64,000 bases of DNA, from positions 61,480 through 125,479 of the forward strand of contig NZ_JACYOX010000012.1 of NCBI RefSeq assembly GCF_015352955.1, in the 5' to 3' direction. The notes beneath the pieces were generated by a model. It searched no databases. It saw nothing but the letters and a program-made list of their open reading frames with translations, and was not told where the DNA came from. The DNA is from Noviherbaspirillum soli (GTDB lineage Bacteria > Pseudomonadota > Gammaproteobacteria > Burkholderiales > Burkholderiaceae_D). This document shows positions 54,528 through 64,000 of this stretch, in pieces (position 1 is the first letter of the stretch; every line of letters begins with the position of its first letter). The position numbers and the translations under genes were made by a program.

Positions 54528-56152
54528 GCGGGCACGATCACTGGGCTGGATTCAGCGTGCCGCCGATACGGCACGAGGCCCATTTCGGCGACCGCATCGT
54601 GCGCTGCTTCACCGAGCGGCCGACCTCCTTTCATGCGATGTTCGAGGAAGCGCTGGCCAGCCATGCCGACAGCCGGGCCGTGCTGTTCAATGGCGCCAGC
54701 CTGAGCTATCGCGCGCTTGACCTGGAAGTGGGCCGCATTGCCGCCGGCCTCGCCGGACATGGCGTGGAACGCGGCGACCGGGTGATGATGTTCATCGGCA
54801 ACCGCCCCGAGTTCGTGTCGGTGCTGCTGGCGATACAGCGCCTGGGCGCGATCGCGGTGCCGGTGGGCATACGCGAGCAGCGGCCGGGACTGGCCTATAT
54901 GCAGCGGCAAAGCGGCGCGAAGGCCATCGTGTTCGACGCCGCGCTGGCGGCGGTAGTGCCTCACGAGACCGAGGCGACCGGCCTGCGCCTGCGCATCTGC
55001 GTGGACGACGTGGGCGACTTGGACGATGCCGGCGCGCTGTCGCTGTCTGCGCTTGGCCGCGGCTTCATGCCGGCCAGCGACGCCGCGCCGGTGCGCGAGG
55101 AAGATACCGCGGTGCTGCTCTACACCTCGGGCACCACCGGCAATCCCAAGGGCGCGATGCTGAGCCACCTCAACATCGTGCATTCGGCCATGCATTACCA
55201 GGCCTGCTTCGGGCTGAACCATCATGACTGCGCCGGGCTTGCGGTGCCGGCCAGCCATGTGACCGGCCTGATCGCCGTGATCGCCGCCATGCTGCGCGTT
55301 GGCGGCGCGATGCTGATCTTTTCCGCCTTCCAGGCGGAGGAGTTCGTCGCCGTCGCGGCAAGGGAGCGCATGACCTACACCCTGATGGTGCCGGCGATGT
55401 ACAACCTTTGCCTGCTGCGCGGCCGCATGGAAGCGCACGACCTGTCCGCCTGGCGCATCGGCGGCTTCGGCGGCGCGCCGATGCCGCCATCGACGGTGGA
55501 GGCCATGGCGCAGCAGTTGCCGGGCCTGGCGCTGGTGAACGCCTACGGCGCGACCGAAACCACATCGCCCACCACGGCCGTGCCGCCCGGCACCAGCGTT
55601 GCCGGCAATGACTCGGTCGGCGTGGCGCTGCCATGCGCTTCAGTGATCGTGGTCGACGACGACGGCATGGAAGTGCCGGCGGGCGTCAGCGGCGAGCTGT
55701 GGATAGGCGGCCCGATGGTGGTGCGCGGCTACTGGGACAATCCGGAAGCGACCGGCGCCGGCTTCACCGCCGGCTACTGGCATTCCGGCGACATCGGCTC
55801 GATCGACGAGAGCGGCTTCGTGCGCATCTTCGACCGCAAGAAGGACATGTTGAACCGCGGCGGCTACAAGATCTATTCGGCCGAGGTGGAGAATGTGCTG
55901 ATGGCGCTGCCCGGCGTGCTGGAGGCGGCGGTGGTGGGCAAGCCCTGCCCGGTGCTGGGCGAAAGGGTGCATGCCTTCGTCTATGCGCCCGGCGGCGTGG
56001 CCGATGCCGACGCGGTGCGGGCGCACTGTGCAGCCAGCCTGGCCGACTACAAGGTGCCGGAGGAAATCACGCTGATGGAAACGCCCCTGCCGCGCAATGC
56101 GAATGGCAAGCTGCTCAAGCGGGAACTGCGGGAGAGGGCGGCAAGGGCCTGA
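54524..56152 (+). CDS. AMP-forming acyl ligase of the ANL superfamily
   Basis: A 542-residue ligase with YTSGTTGNPKGAMLSHLN near residue 195, NAYGATETTSPTT, GDIGSIDESGFVRIFDRKKDML and the catalytic Lys in PRNANGKLLKRELRE. It activates a carboxylic acid as a CoA ester after import. Translational coupling to the LivF-type ATPase (ATGA) places substrate activation in the same unit as uptake. The specific acid is unknown; the family includes aromatic and fatty acid ligases. Confidence 0.9.
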   Translation: MSGHDHWAGFSVPPIRHEAHFGDRIVRCFTERPTSFHAMFEEALASHADSRAVLFNGASLSYRALDLEVGRIAAGLAGHGVERGDRVMMFIGNRPEFVSVLLAIQRLGAIAVPVGIREQRPGLAYMQRQSGAKAIVFDAALAAVVPHETEATGLRLRICVDDVGDLDDAGALSLSALGRGFMPASDAAPVREEDTAVLLYTSGTTGNPKGAMLSHLNIVHSAMHYQACFGLNHHDCAGLAVPASHVTGLIAVIAAMLRVGGAMLIFSAFQAEEFVAVAARERMTYTLMVPAMYNLCLLRGRMEAHDLSAWRIGGFGGAPMPPSTVEAMAQQLPGLALVNAYGATETTSPTTAVPPGTSVAGNDSVGVALPCASVIVVDDDGMEVPAGVSGELWIGGPMVVRGYWDNPEATGAGFTAGYWHSGDIGSIDESGFVRIFDRKKDMLNRGGYKIYSAEVENVLMALPGVLEAAVVGKPCPVLGERVHAFVYAPGGVADADAVRAHCAASLADYKVPEEITLMETPLPRNANGKLLKRELRERAARA

Positions 56153-56260
56153 ACCGGAGGCTGCCGGGTTTGACGGTGGCTGGTGCAGCCAGCGGTTAGA
56201 TTGCTGCGCTGCGCTGCGCTGCGCGGCTCGGGCCGGTCTGTATCACGGGGGCGGGATATC

Positions 56261-56554
56261 TCAGCCGGCGCTGGCCAGCTTCTTTACCGCCGGCTTCAGT
56301 TCTGCCCATGGAACGCTATCCGGATCAAGGGCGCCGACCGGCAGTTGCTGCAGGCCGGACGCGAACGGCAGCGTGGCCTCCTCGGCGTTGGAGAATGATC
56401 CCAACCTGAACTGAATTTCGCCGTGTTCCGCCCCACCGTTGATGCCTGCGAGGTCGGTGTCGGAAAGGCATTGCGCAGCTTGGGCGCTGCAGGATGCAGG
56501 GGATGCCAGGGATGCAGCCCGTGACGATGGTTTTTGCTGGAAAGATTTGGTCAT
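56261..56554 (-). CDS. Double-glycine-leader peptide, 97 residues
   Basis: It begins MTKSFQQKPSSRAASLAS and has CLSDTDLAGINGG ending at residue 41, the LSxxELxxIxGG leader pattern of peptides processed by C39-peptidase ABC exporters. The predicted core (residues 42-97) starts AEHGEIQFRLGSFSN and contains no Cys, so lanthionine or disulfide modification is not suggested; both Cys residues are in the leader. AGGAGATTCTGAT precedes the ATG. It lies antisense between the ligase and the thioredoxin-like gene. No matching exporter is in the window. Confidence 0.6.
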   Translation of the reverse strand: MTKSFQQKPSSRAASLASPASCSAQAAQCLSDTDLAGINGGAEHGEIQFRLGSFSNAEEATLPFASGLQQLPVGALDPDSVPWAELKPAVKKLASAG

Positions 56555-56956
56555 ATCAGAATCTCCTGAAGTTTGTTTCGACGATGCTTCCCCCGATGAG
56601 AACAGGGGAAGCGCAGCCAGAAAGGAAGTGGTGCGCGCGCCATGAGCAATGACATGGTCATGCGACATGTCATTACCGCGTGCGCCGGAACCGTTCCGGC
56701 CATGGCCGCAGGCAGGGTTGAATTGATCCCGCTTCCTGCCGGGCATTCCATGCCCGATAACGGATGACGGAGACCAAGGCCGTCCGTATCCTGTCGGGCG
56801 ACCCCAAGCACTTTGAACGGTGAAGCATCGTCGGATTGCCCTGGGTTCCCAGCGGCACAGCAATAGAACGACCGTGCAAAAAAAGCTGGTCAGCATTGCC
56901 CATCCTTCGTATGATGACCGCGGATAAGTTCGTTCAAAGAACAAAGGACAAGCACC
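56555..56956. other. Divergent intergenic region
   Basis: This lies between the peptide gene (leftward) and the thioredoxin-fused gene (rightward). On the minus strand GGAACG (56697-56692), 15 bases, GTAATGA resembles the leaders at 23251 and 24091 but matches the -10 side poorly. A promoter for the rightward genes must also lie here; none was assigned. Small plus-strand frames near 56700-56900 have no RBS. Confidence 0.3.
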
Positions 56957-58393
56957 ATGCGCCAGATGCCAGATGGTTTGTTGCTGATCGCAAAGCGCGC
57001 CTGCCCGACCTGTGCGTTGGTGGAGCCGCTGGTGTCGCGCCTGGCGGCCGGCGACCTGCCGCTGAAGGTCTATGTGCAGGACGATCCCGGCTATGCCGGC
57101 GGCGCCGCGGAGGTGGTGGACGACCGCGAGCTCGAACATTCCTGGCTGCTCGATATCGAAGTCGTGCCGACCCTGATCCGAATCGAAGGCGGACGCGAGG
57201 TCGAGCGCACCTATGGCTGGCACCGCGACGACTGGCGCCGCATCAGCGGCCTGCCCGACCTGGGCGCAGACCTGCCGGCCATCCGGCCCGGCTGCGGCTC
57301 CAAGACGCTGGACCCCGGCATGCCCGAGACGCTCGCGCTGCGCTTCGGCGACGTGCAGTTCGCCTCGCGCACCATTGCGCTGGGCGACGAGGAAGACCTG
57401 ATGGAAGCCTGCTACGAGCGCGGCTGGACCGACGGCCTGCCCGTGGTGCCGCCGACCCGCGAGCGGGTGCTGCGCATGCTGCAGGGAACCAGCCGCAAGC
57501 CCGATGAGGTGCTGGGCCTGGCGCCGCCCGACCTGGCCCCGTGCACGGTCGAGAAGGTCGCCATCAATGCCGTGATGGCCGGCTGCAAGCCGGAGTACAT
57601 GCCGGTGGTGCTGGCCGCGGTGGAAGCGGCGCTGGTGGATGAATTCGGCATGCATGGCGTGCTGTGCACGACCATGTTTGCCGGGCCGGTGGTGGTCGTC
57701 AACGGACCGGCCGCGAAGGCGGTCGGCATGAATTCGGGCGTGAACGCGCTGGGGCAGGGCAACCGCGCCAATGCCACCATCGGCCGCGCGCTGCAGCTGG
57801 TGATCAGGAATGTCGGCGGCGGCCGGCCGGGCGAGGTCGACCGCGCCACGCTGGGCAATCCCGGCAAATACAGCTTCTGCTTCGCCGAAGCCGAGGGCGG
57901 CGGCTGGGACTCGCTGGCCGTCGAGCGCGGCTTTGCCGCAGACGCCTCCACCGTCACCCTGTTCGCCGGCGAAGGCGTGCAGGGCATCGTCGACCAGAAG
58001 TCGCGCACGCCGGAGTCGCTGGCAAAGAGCTTCGCGCTGTGCCTGCGCGCGGTAGACCATCCCAAGCTGGCCATGGCCGGCGACGCGCTGCTGGTGGTGT
58101 CGCCCGAGCACAGCCGGGTGTTCATCGAGGCCGGCTGGTCCAAGGCGCGGCTGCGCGACGAACTGACCGCCCTGCTGACCTTTGATGCCGACGACATGCT
58201 GGCCGGCGCCGGCGGCATCGCAGAAGGACTGCCGGCGGCCCTGGCCGGCAAGCAGGTTCCCAAGTTCCGCCCCGGCGGACTGTTGATCGTGCGGGCCGGC
58301 GGCAGCGCCGGCCTGTTTTCCGCTGTCATTGCAGGCTGGGCCGCTTCCGGCCCGACCGGCTCCACCCCCGTTACCAGGGAGATCGCAACATGA
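56957..58393 (+). CDS. Thioredoxin-fused partner of the UGSC selenoprotein
   Basis: A 478-residue protein. The N-terminal 100 residues look like a thioredoxin fold with a redox motif in KRACPTCALVEP (CPTC) and a cis-Pro loop VVPTLIRIEGG. A large domain follows (about 115-470), with GWTDGLPVVPPTRERVLRML, EVLGLAPPDLAPCTVEKVAINAVMAG, a Gly-rich NSGVNALGQGNRANATIGRALQL and a GGLLIVRAGGSAGLFSAVIAGW ending. I recall that this domain type neighbours or fuses with UGSC-motif proteins; its reaction is unknown. It may recycle or use the selenol. ATG 56957 follows AAAGGACAAGCACC, and the stop overlaps the selenoprotein start (CATGA). Confidence 0.75.
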   Translation: MRQMPDGLLLIAKRACPTCALVEPLVSRLAAGDLPLKVYVQDDPGYAGGAAEVVDDRELEHSWLLDIEVVPTLIRIEGGREVERTYGWHRDDWRRISGLPDLGADLPAIRPGCGSKTLDPGMPETLALRFGDVQFASRTIALGDEEDLMEACYERGWTDGLPVVPPTRERVLRMLQGTSRKPDEVLGLAPPDLAPCTVEKVAINAVMAGCKPEYMPVVLAAVEAALVDEFGMHGVLCTTMFAGPVVVVNGPAAKAVGMNSGVNALGQGNRANATIGRALQLVIRNVGGGRPGEVDRATLGNPGKYSFCFAEAEGGGWDSLAVERGFAADASTVTLFAGEGVQGIVDQKSRTPESLAKSFALCLRAVDHPKLAMAGDALLVVSPEHSRVFIEAGWSKARLRDELTALLTFDADDMLAGAGGIAEGLPAALAGKQVPKFRPGGLLIVRAGGSAGLFSAVIAGWAASGPTGSTPVTREIAT

Positions 58394-58917
58394 CGCAACA
58401 AACCCTCCTGCTGGACCCGACCGCCGAGCGCGCGCCATCGGCGCGGGCGCGGCTGGCGCGCCCGGCGACGCTTGCCGGCGCCACCGTCGGCCTGCTCGAC
58501 ATATCCAAGGCGCGCGGCAATGTGTTCCTGGACCGTGTCGACGAACGGCTTGCCGCGATGGGCATCGCGGTCAAGCGCTACAGGAAGCCGACCTTCACCC
58601 GGGTCGCGCCGACGGCGCTGAAGCAGCAGATCGCCGGCGAATGCCAGCTGGTCGTTGAAGGCCTGGCCGACTGAGGCTCCTGCACGTCGTGCTGTATGCA
58701 TGACATCGCGGATCTCGAAGGTCGGGGCATACCCGGAGTAGGCATTGCATCCACAGAGTTTGTCGAGGCGGCTGCGCTGCAGTCGAAGAGCCTGGGTTTC
58801 GACCCGGCGATGGTGTTCGTGCGGCATCCGATACAGGACCGCAGCGACGAGGAGATGCGCGCGCTGGCGGACGAGGCGGTCGACGCCATCGTCGGCGCGC
58901 TTACCAGCAAGCCATAG
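58390..58917 (+). CDS. UGSC-family selenoprotein (Sec at codon 95)
   Basis: The frame from ATG 58390 meets TGA at 58672-58674 and then continues open to TAG at 58915-58917. Reading the TGA as selenocysteine gives 175 residues with GLAD-U-GSCTSCCMHD, the UGSC motif of a selenoprotein family first described from marine metagenomes, followed by a conserved-looking LEGRGIPGVGIASTEFVE region. Three points support recoding: the motif begins at the TGA, a 7-bp hairpin starts 11 nt after it, and selA, selB and tRNA-Sec follow. Treating 58390-58674 and 58696-58917 as two genes would split one domain. The Sec plus nearby Cys suggest a redox centre. Reaction unknown. Confidence 0.92.
58686..58704 (+). 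promoter_or_regulatory. Bacterial SECIS hairpin
   Basis: GTCGTGC (58686-58692) pairs with GCATGAC (58698-58704), six Watson-Crick pairs plus one G-U, around the 5-base loop TGTAT. It begins exactly 11 nt after the TGA, the spacing seen in E. coli fdhF, and the loop has the GU typical of bacterial SECIS elements bound by SelB. It is within the coding sequence, as in all bacteria. Confidence 0.85.
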
Positions 58918-59016
58918 CACCCTGCGCGGCGCAGCGGCTGCAACCGGCGCAAAGGCGCCCGGTTTCGCCGGCGTCGCCGCGCCGCCTTGCGCCGCGCGAC
59001 GAAGCGCGGTCGCGGC

Positions 59017-60380
<1,364 letters not shown>

Positions 60381-60384
<4 letters not shown>

Positions 60385-62276
60385 TCGTCGCCAGCGCCGG
60401 CCATGTGGACCATGGCAAGACCACGCTGATCCGGCTGCTGACCGGCATCGACACAGACCGCCTGCCGGAGGAAAAGCAGCGCGGCATGTCGATCGACATC
60501 GGCTTCGCGCATGCCGACCTGGGCAACGGGCAGCCGGTCGGTTTCGTCGATGTGCCGGGCCATGAGCGTTTCGCGCGCAACATGCTGGCCGGCGTGGCGG
60601 CGGTGGATTTTGCGCTGCTGGTGGTGGCGGCCGACGACGGCGTGATGCCGCAGACAGTGGAGCACCTGGCGGTGCTGGACCTGCTGGGCGTAGCGCACGG
60701 CGCGGTGGCGTTGACCAAGGCCGACCGGGCCGATGCGGCGCGCATTGCCGCGGTGGCGGCGGACATCGCTGCGCTGCTGGCGCCCACCGGCTTGCGCGAT
60801 GCGCCGGTGTTCCCGGTGTCCGCCATCGACGGCATGGGGATGGAAGCGCTGCGCACCCACCTGGCCCTGGCGCAGCGGGGCCGGGCGGAGCGCGCGCAGA
60901 ACGGCAATTTCCGGCTGGCGGTGGATCGCAGCTTCACCCTGTCCGGCGCCGGCCTGGTCGTGACGGGCGCCGTGCTGTCGGGTAGCGTGGCCGTCGGCGA
61001 CAGCCTGATGCTGTCGCCGGCAGGCCTGTCGGCCCGGGTGCGCGCCATCCGGGTCCATGACGACGCCGTCATGCAAGCCGTTGCCGGCATGCGCTGCGCG
61101 CTCAACCTGGCTGGCGACATCGGCCGTGAGGATGTCGGCCGCGGCGACTGGCTGCTGGCAGCGGCTGTCCACGCGCCGGTCCAGCGCATCGACGTGCGCG
61201 TCCAGACATGGCGCCAGGCCGATGCCCCGCTGCTGCACTGGACACCCGTGCAGCTGCACCTGGGCGCGGCCGAGCAGAGCGGCCATGTCGCGCTGCTGGA
61301 AGGGAAGGCGGTCGCGCCGGGTGAAGCCGCCTATGCGCAGCTGGTGCTGGACCGGCCGCTGCCGGCCTTTTACGGCGATCGCTTCATCCTGCGCTCCCAG
61401 TCTGCCCGGCGGGTGATCGGCGGCGGCATGGTGATCGCGCCGGCGGAGGGCGGGCAGCGCCTGTCCAGGGCGGCGCGGCTGGCGCGGGTGCGGGCGCTGG
61501 ATGCGCCGGACGCCGGGCAGGCGCTATCGGCCCTGTTGCGCGCCGAGCCGCTGGGCATTGCGCTGCCGGACTTTGTGCAGGCGCGCAACCTGACTGCCGA
61601 CGAGGCGGCGCAACTGGTTTCCGGCATGGATATCATCCTGTTCCAGCAGGGCGACGGCACGCTGGCGCTGGACGGCGGCTACTGGCAGGCATTGCTGTCG
61701 CGCCTGCCGCAGGCCCTGGCTGAGTGGCACGCGCTGCATCCGGATGCCATCGGCCCCAGCGACGCCCTGCTGATGCAGCGCCTTCGCGCGCAAGCGCGCC
61801 CCGAAGTATTGCAGGCCGCCATACGGTGGGCGCTGGAACAGGGTGTGCTGGTGCGCGACAGGCGCCTGCTGCGCCTGCCAGGCCACAGCCCGCAGTTGCA
61901 AGCCGCCGACCGGGAGCTGCTGGCGCGCATCGAGCCGCTGCTGCGCGCCGGCGGCCTGCGGCCGCCCATCGTCGGGGAACTGGCCGCCGCGCTCGGCATG
62001 GAGCGCGATGCGTTGCTGGCCTTCTGCGAGCGCATCGGCCGCCTGGGTTACCTGGAGCCGGTCGCGCCCAACCGCTATTTCCTGTCGGAGACGGTGGCGG
62101 CGCTGGCTGCGATGGCGGACGAGCTGGCGCGCGCCTCGGACAATGGCGAATTCGAGGCCGCGCAGTACCGCAACCGTACCGGCATAGGTCGCAACCTGAC
62201 CATCGAGGTGCTGGAATACCTGGACCGCGCCGGCGTCACCCGCTATGCCGGCGGGCGCCGCAGGATGGCGGGGTGA
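60381..62276 (+). CDS. selB: Selenocysteine-specific elongation factor SelB
   Basis: A 631-residue GTPase. Its start codon is GTG (60381), giving [22 protein letters not shown] (G1), with [14 protein letters not shown] (G2), [13 protein letters not shown] (G3) and a Lys-Ala-Asp NKXD-type motif in ALTKADRAD (G4). C-terminal winged helices, for example [29 protein letters not shown], bind the SECIS RNA. It carries Sec-tRNA to UGA codons. It overlaps selA by 4 bases and is followed by tRNA-Sec. Confidence 0.96.
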
Positions 62277-62360
62277 GCATGGAAAAGTTGCAAGCTGAAG
62301 CGTCTGGTTCGCCCGGCAGGCCTTACGGAATCGATCGGCGCCGTGTTACCCTGCCGCATC

Positions 62361-62453
62361 GGAAGGACAACGCATCCCGGTGGCGCGCCCGGACTTCAAA
62401 TCCGGTGAGACCTGCAACGCAGGTCTGGTGGGTTCGACTCCCATTTCCTTCCG
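62361..62453 (+). tRNA. selC: tRNA-Sec (anticodon UCA)
   Basis: A 93-base selenocysteine tRNA begins GGAAGGA and ends TCCTTCCG, has anticodon TCA at 62396-62398 in GGACTTCAAATCC and carries the long variable arm (GAGACCTGC paired with GCAGGTCT). The T-loop GGTTCGACTCC is standard. The 3' CCA is not fully encoded. It lies about 85 bases after selB, and the composition becomes AT-rich immediately beyond it. Confidence 0.95.
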
Positions 62454-62583
62454 CCCTGTTTTCGTCGTACATGCCATAGCAGAGTTGTGTTCCTGTGGCA
62501 ATTTTGCGGTCTAACAATCCGTTCTTCGCCCAGTCGGAGCGCACATGCATTAAAATGCCTGCTGCTCTCAAACGGAACCGACG

Positions 62584-62724
62584 ATGTTTATTTTTTCTCT
62601 GGGCGCCGCGGCCTGGCTGGCTGCACTAACTGGCGCTGCTTATTCCCATTATTGCTATCGCCGCAGGAATGACCAGGTGTACGCGGCCCAATTGGGCAAG
62701 TCGTACACGGGCGGAACCTGGTAG
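62584..62724 (+). CDS. Possible small membrane peptide, 46 residues
   Basis: MFIFSLGAAAWLAALTGAAY is followed by a basic stretch YCYRRRND and a polar tail ending GKSYTGGTW. One N-terminal membrane helix is predicted. ACGGAACC lies 7 bases upstream, a weak RBS. It is too short for a strong coding signal, and no homologue is recognised. Confidence 0.4.
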   Translation: MFIFSLGAAAWLAALTGAAYSHYCYRRRNDQVYAAQLGKSYTGGTW

Positions 62725-62801
62725 TTTCAAAAACCAAAAAATTTGACCAGGTGGAAAAAGGCTGATCGAGTGATTCCTTCATGCCTGGACAGCCGATTTT
62801 T

Positions 62802-63872
62802 CTAATGTGCCGCAAGCCTGTTTAGCAAGATGGCTTCTTCCATAATTGCCATTTCGCTTTCCGACCTGGCTACCAACGTGATCTGAAGTTGCGGATGCAT
62901 CAGGGAAGAGTCGTGCAGCGTTTTAATCATCACAGCGACTGCCTCCCTGTACACTTTGTCGCTTGCGAACATTTCAGTCGTTGGCAAGCTGAAGCAAGCT
63001 GTTGCAACCAGCCTTTGAATTTTTCCGGCGACAGCGTCTTCACACACGTTCTTATAAGTCGTGGCGATATCGCCTGCCTTTGACGCGTCCAGTTTGCCAG
63101 AACCAACTGGCCACACTCCACCATTCACAAAAAATTCTTTTGATGCAAATATATAGCGGTTGTCATCTCTGCCAGGCACCGAGTTTACGCATTTGACTAT
63201 TCGGCCAATATCTCTAAATTCGCCAAATCCCGCGGATTTCAGAAGCGGACTGAGTTCTGGCATGAGTTTTATTTGGTCTGGCTGCAGGCAACTGGTGGCT
63301 GAACGTGTCAAAAGAAGTACTGTGGTTCTATCTGGCTTCCAATCCTTTTCTGTAATTCCAAGCTGCAATTCGATTTTGGAGAATTTGTGTGAGGTTGGAT
63401 TGGCAATTGTTATTTCCCGCACGTGCCTTTTCCTGTTTTTTATCCTGGTATCAGCCAACTTCATCTTCATTGCTAGTTCAGCGGCGACCGACGCCTCTTC
63501 ATAATTTCCGAAGCTTTGATGAGGCCCGTTTCGTTCCTCGATACTCCCATCCATTTCAAAACCTGGCACATGCGCTGCGTCAGTGCCCGCTGTTTTTTGA
63601 TTCGCTATTTCCTGTACTTCTGGCGTGCCGAATATAGGCATTGTTACTGTTGGGGCGGTGAATGAAGGGGCTGGCATGGCATATGTCGGCATGGTGAATC
63701 CGAGCTTGAAATCTTCAATCGCCGCCGAGGCGGACTCATAGACCGTGTCCAAAAAGGTTTTCGGTGCGCCATCCGACACGGCATCTGTTTGCTCCTGCAC
63801 GGGATTGAAAGCAAGCTGAGATTGTGAGGAATTTGCCGCAGCCGCACTACGTTGCTCAGTTGTAGCTTTTTT
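62802..63872 (-). CDS. Unknown AT-rich gene, 5' end lost to IS insertion
   Basis: About 355 codons run in one frame to the stop at 62802, with markedly lower GC than the rest of the window. There is no ATG near the 5' end: the reading frame enters directly from the IS5-family sequence, so the original start was probably displaced. The N-terminal third is Ser/Thr/Pro/Met-rich (TMPTYAMPAPSFTAPTVTMP). The C-terminal 150 residues have the pattern of a divergent macro-like domain (FVNGGVWPVGSGKL, then KIQRLVATACFSLPT, then LQITLVARSESEMAIMEEA). That call is tentative. It could be an effector or toxin-type protein, but no family is certain. Confidence 0.5.
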   Translation of the reverse strand, partial: KKATTEQRSAAAANSSQSQLAFNPVQEQTDAVSDGAPKTFLDTVYESASAAIEDFKLGFTMPTYAMPAPSFTAPTVTMPIFGTPEVQEIANQKTAGTDAAHVPGFEMDGSIEERNGPHQSFGNYEEASVAAELAMKMKLADTRIKNRKRHVREITIANPTSHKFSKIELQLGITEKDWKPDRTTVLLLTRSATSCLQPDQIKLMPELSPLLKSAGFGEFRDIGRIVKCVNSVPGRDDNRYIFASKEFFVNGGVWPVGSGKLDASKAGDIATTYKNVCEDAVAGKIQRLVATACFSLPTTEMFASDKVYREAVAVMIKTLHDSSLMHPQLQITLVARSESEMAIMEEAILLNRLAAH

Positions 63873-64000
63873 TAGAGCATCTAACAAAATGAGTTTTTCA
63901 AAATGCGCCAGCAAATAAGGGCGCAGCCCAAGTGAAGGAATGCTTCATGAATCGAGGGCAGTCGTTCGTAGCGTACGCGCAGTCGCCGGAATTGATGCAA
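63873..64000 (-). mobile_element. IS5-family transposase 3' end (runs off window)
   Basis: The minus strand from the window edge encodes RRLRVRYERLPSIHEAFLHL, then GCALICWRILK and a short tail to a stop near 63882. This is the C-terminus of IS5/ISL2-group transposases. The sequence GAGCATCTAACAAAATG next to TTA (about 63872-63890) is a plausible terminal repeat and target site. The rest of the element lies beyond the window. Confidence 0.8.

Noticed and set aside
56261..58438. 725-codon open frame on the minus strand
   Set aside because: It is antisense to the clear Trx-fused gene; only its last 97 codons, which have an RBS and a GG leader, are supported as a gene.
58390..58674. A 94-codon gene ending at TGA 58674 with a separate 73-codon gene at 58696
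   Set aside because: The motif U-G-S-C spans the TGA, the SECIS hairpin follows at 11 nt, and the second half has no RBS; one recoded gene explains both.

Overview
The window is about 64 kb of GC-rich chromosome (roughly 65 percent by eye). Flagellar and chemotaxis gene content, FliA-type promoters, a second infA copy and caa3 oxidase genes suggest a motile betaproteobacterium. Oxalobacteraceae or another Burkholderiales family is likely, but this is inferred from gene content and style and was not checked by a search. Most genes are intact and densely packed. Accessory material is concentrated near 23-26 kb, 33.7-37 kb, 47.8-49 kb and after 62.4 kb.

Layout. (1) 1-5.5 kb: the end of a caa3-type oxidase locus, a yybP-ykoY manganese riboswitch with mntP, and two c-di-GMP proteins (a PAS-GGDEF-EAL protein and a GGDEF cyclase). 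(2) 5.8-11.5 kb: a five-gene operon (SDR, APH-type kinase, acyl-CoA dehydrogenase, CoA ligase, SDR) resembling the Pseudomonas putida lva pathway for 4-hydroxy/levulinic acids. (3) 11.7-14.7 kb: small unknown genes, an EEP-family hydrolase and a class A beta-lactamase. (4) 14.9-21.9 kb: fliE facing fliF-G-H-I-J-K. (5) 22.2-26.7 kb: small exported or unknown proteins, dodecin and infA. Two proteins here end in Cys-rich CaaX-like tails and share an ECF/hrp-box-like upstream motif. (6) 26.7-33.7 kb: a satellite flagellar operon (fliT, second fliK, FlhB-C-like, YcgR-like), a NarL-type two-component pair, cheR-cheD and a ProQ-domain gene, with two FliA-type promoters. (7) 33.7-38.2 kb: decayed iron-uptake and BCCT genes, an orphan ParA, an EamA transporter and dusA. 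(8) 38.4-47.8 kb: envelope and stress genes (lipoproteins, BON, DUF421, hemerythrin, PRC-barrel, an SRPBCC-Hsp20 fusion, entericidin, the yqjDEK-like trio) and two multi-haem cytochromes c.

(9) 47.9-48.9 kb is a gene-free block of nested inverted repeats and GCAAC-type hexamer repeats. (10) 48.9-62.5 kb is the most notable region. It holds a GntR regulator, a complete branched-chain-type ABC importer, an AMP-forming acyl ligase, a thioredoxin-fused protein and a UGSC-family selenoprotein. In the selenoprotein an in-frame TGA is followed, at exactly 11 nt, by a 7-bp SECIS-like hairpin. selA, selB and tRNA-Sec come next, so apart from selD the whole Sec-decoding apparatus sits beside one selenoprotein. 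A double-glycine-leader peptide gene lies antisense inside this cluster. (11) After selC the composition shifts to AT-rich. It holds a gene cut at its 5' end by an IS5-family element that runs off the window, which looks like a tRNA-associated island.
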